From: Devosia sp.
GTDB taxonomy: Bacteria; Pseudomonadota; Alphaproteobacteria; Rhizobiales; Devosiaceae
Length of the DNA: 54,928 nt
Reading direction: 5' to 3'
NCBI RefSeq assembly: GCF_014860165.1
Contig: NZ_JACZKG010000081.1
Span: 1 to 54,928, forward strand
The notes under the pieces are model-generated. The model was not told the DNA's origin. It made no database searches and was given only the letters and a program-made list of their open reading frames with translations. Position numbers and translations under genes: made by a program. Below, one piece after another: positions 54,693 to 54,928 of the stretch (position 1 is its first letter; each line of letters opens with the position of its first letter).

Positions 54693-54928
54693 GCTTGCCC
54701 CCCGATCGACATGCTCGCTATGGCGAGCTTGACCAGCGGCAATTGCGCCGGCGCCACCGAAATGCTCCTGAGGCCAGCAGCCAGGATGGCCGGTAGTGCG
54801 GCAGGGTCGCCCCCTGCGTCTCCGCACAGGCTGACCGGTATGTTCAACGCCTCGCCGGCGCGCACCACATTGCCAATCAACGCGAGCACGGCCGGATGGG
54901 TGACGTTGTTCAATGCTGCGACCGCACC
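54689..54928 (-). CDS. PTS enzyme I (phosphoenolpyruvate-protein phosphotransferase), C-terminal fragment
   Basis: The last 80 codons of a gene that continues past the right edge. The sequence (HPAVLALI, then PVSLCGDAGGDP and GLRSISVAPAQLP) matches the C-terminal PEP-binding domain of enzyme I, with the active-site Cys in SLCGDAG. It may be a free enzyme I or the end of a DhaM-HPr-EI type fusion; only the missing part could tell. It supplies phosphate for PEP-dependent Dha kinases or for PTS regulation. Confidence 0.85.
   Translation of the reverse strand, partial: GAVAALNNVTHPAVLALIGNVVRAGEALNIPVSLCGDAGGDPAALPAILAAGLRSISVAPAQLPLVKLAIASMSIGGQA

Noticed and set aside
54252..54928. Frameshifted single gene joining the HTH-like protein and the enzyme I end
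   Set aside because: The enzyme I frame ends in a proper stop with an ATGA overlap, and the second protein shows no PTS similarity, so two coupled genes are the simpler reading.

Overview
The window is GC-rich, densely packed bacterial DNA with short gene overlaps (ATGA/TGATG), alphaproteobacterial gene families (rhizobial-type hutXWV histidine uptake, a pcaDCHGB cluster, motA/motB, metY, a caa3-type oxidase with fused subunits I and III) and many solute-binding ABC systems. This suggests a free-living or plant/soil-associated member of the Hyphomicrobiales, Devosia-like or a relative. The taxon is inferred from gene content, not from a marker gene. No rRNA, tRNA, CRISPR array, transposase or phage gene was seen.

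Layout, left to right. (1) 48-13401, all minus strand: a locus for a negatively charged or acetylated polysaccharide. It holds an acetylxylan-esterase-like esterase, a LacI regulator, a heparinase II/III-like lyase, a peptide/oligosaccharide-type ABC transporter (binding protein, two permeases, two ATPases), a DUF2264 protein and a 2-hydroxyacid dehydrogenase. Repeated ACGCAA/TTGCGT half-sites lie in front of the lyase and in front of the LacI gene, so the regulator probably controls both. (2) 13523-15328: motB and motA, the flagellar stator, closed by a clear intrinsic terminator. (3) 15510-19162: pcaD-C-H-G-B, protocatechuate to 3-oxoadipate, without pcaQ, pcaIJ or pcaF. (4) 19364-28025: a cytochrome b561, a caa3-type terminal oxidase operon (coxB with a C-terminal cytochrome c domain, fused coxA-coxC, a small membrane protein, a CtaG-like assembly factor, a tri-heme cytochrome c) and a convergent membrane PQQ dehydrogenase of the glucose/quinate family. 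(5) 28185-29456: metY. (6) 29852-38438: a Tm-1-like protein and a TIM-barrel partner, divergent from a GntR regulator that precedes a sugar-type ABC operon with a Gfo/Idh/MocA oxidoreductase and a cupin. (7) 38624-51162: a complete histidine-utilization region: hutC-hutU-hutD leftward; hutF, hutX, hutW, hutV, a hutH-like gene, hutI, hutH and hutG rightward. (8) 51478-54928: a dihydroxyacetone-kinase-type cluster with a fused DhaKL, a separate DhaK, a small HTH-like protein and the C-terminal end of a PTS enzyme I cut by the window edge.

How they fit together: the window is mostly scavenging and catabolism (polysaccharide, aromatics, sugar, histidine, triose/tetrose) feeding an aerobic respiratory chain. 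The most unusual item is the first hutH-like gene of the hut operon. It keeps the ammonia-lyase fold and several pocket residues but has Tyr-Leu-Ser where the Ala-Ser-Gly that forms the MIO cofactor should be, and it also lacks the catalytic Tyr equivalent to Tyr280. A canonical hutH lies two genes downstream. Other points of interest are the bacterial two-gene counterpart of tomato Tm-1, the LacI operator array, the mixed ATP/PEP-type Dha cluster, and two decayed copies of one intergenic sequence in front of unrelated convergent genes.
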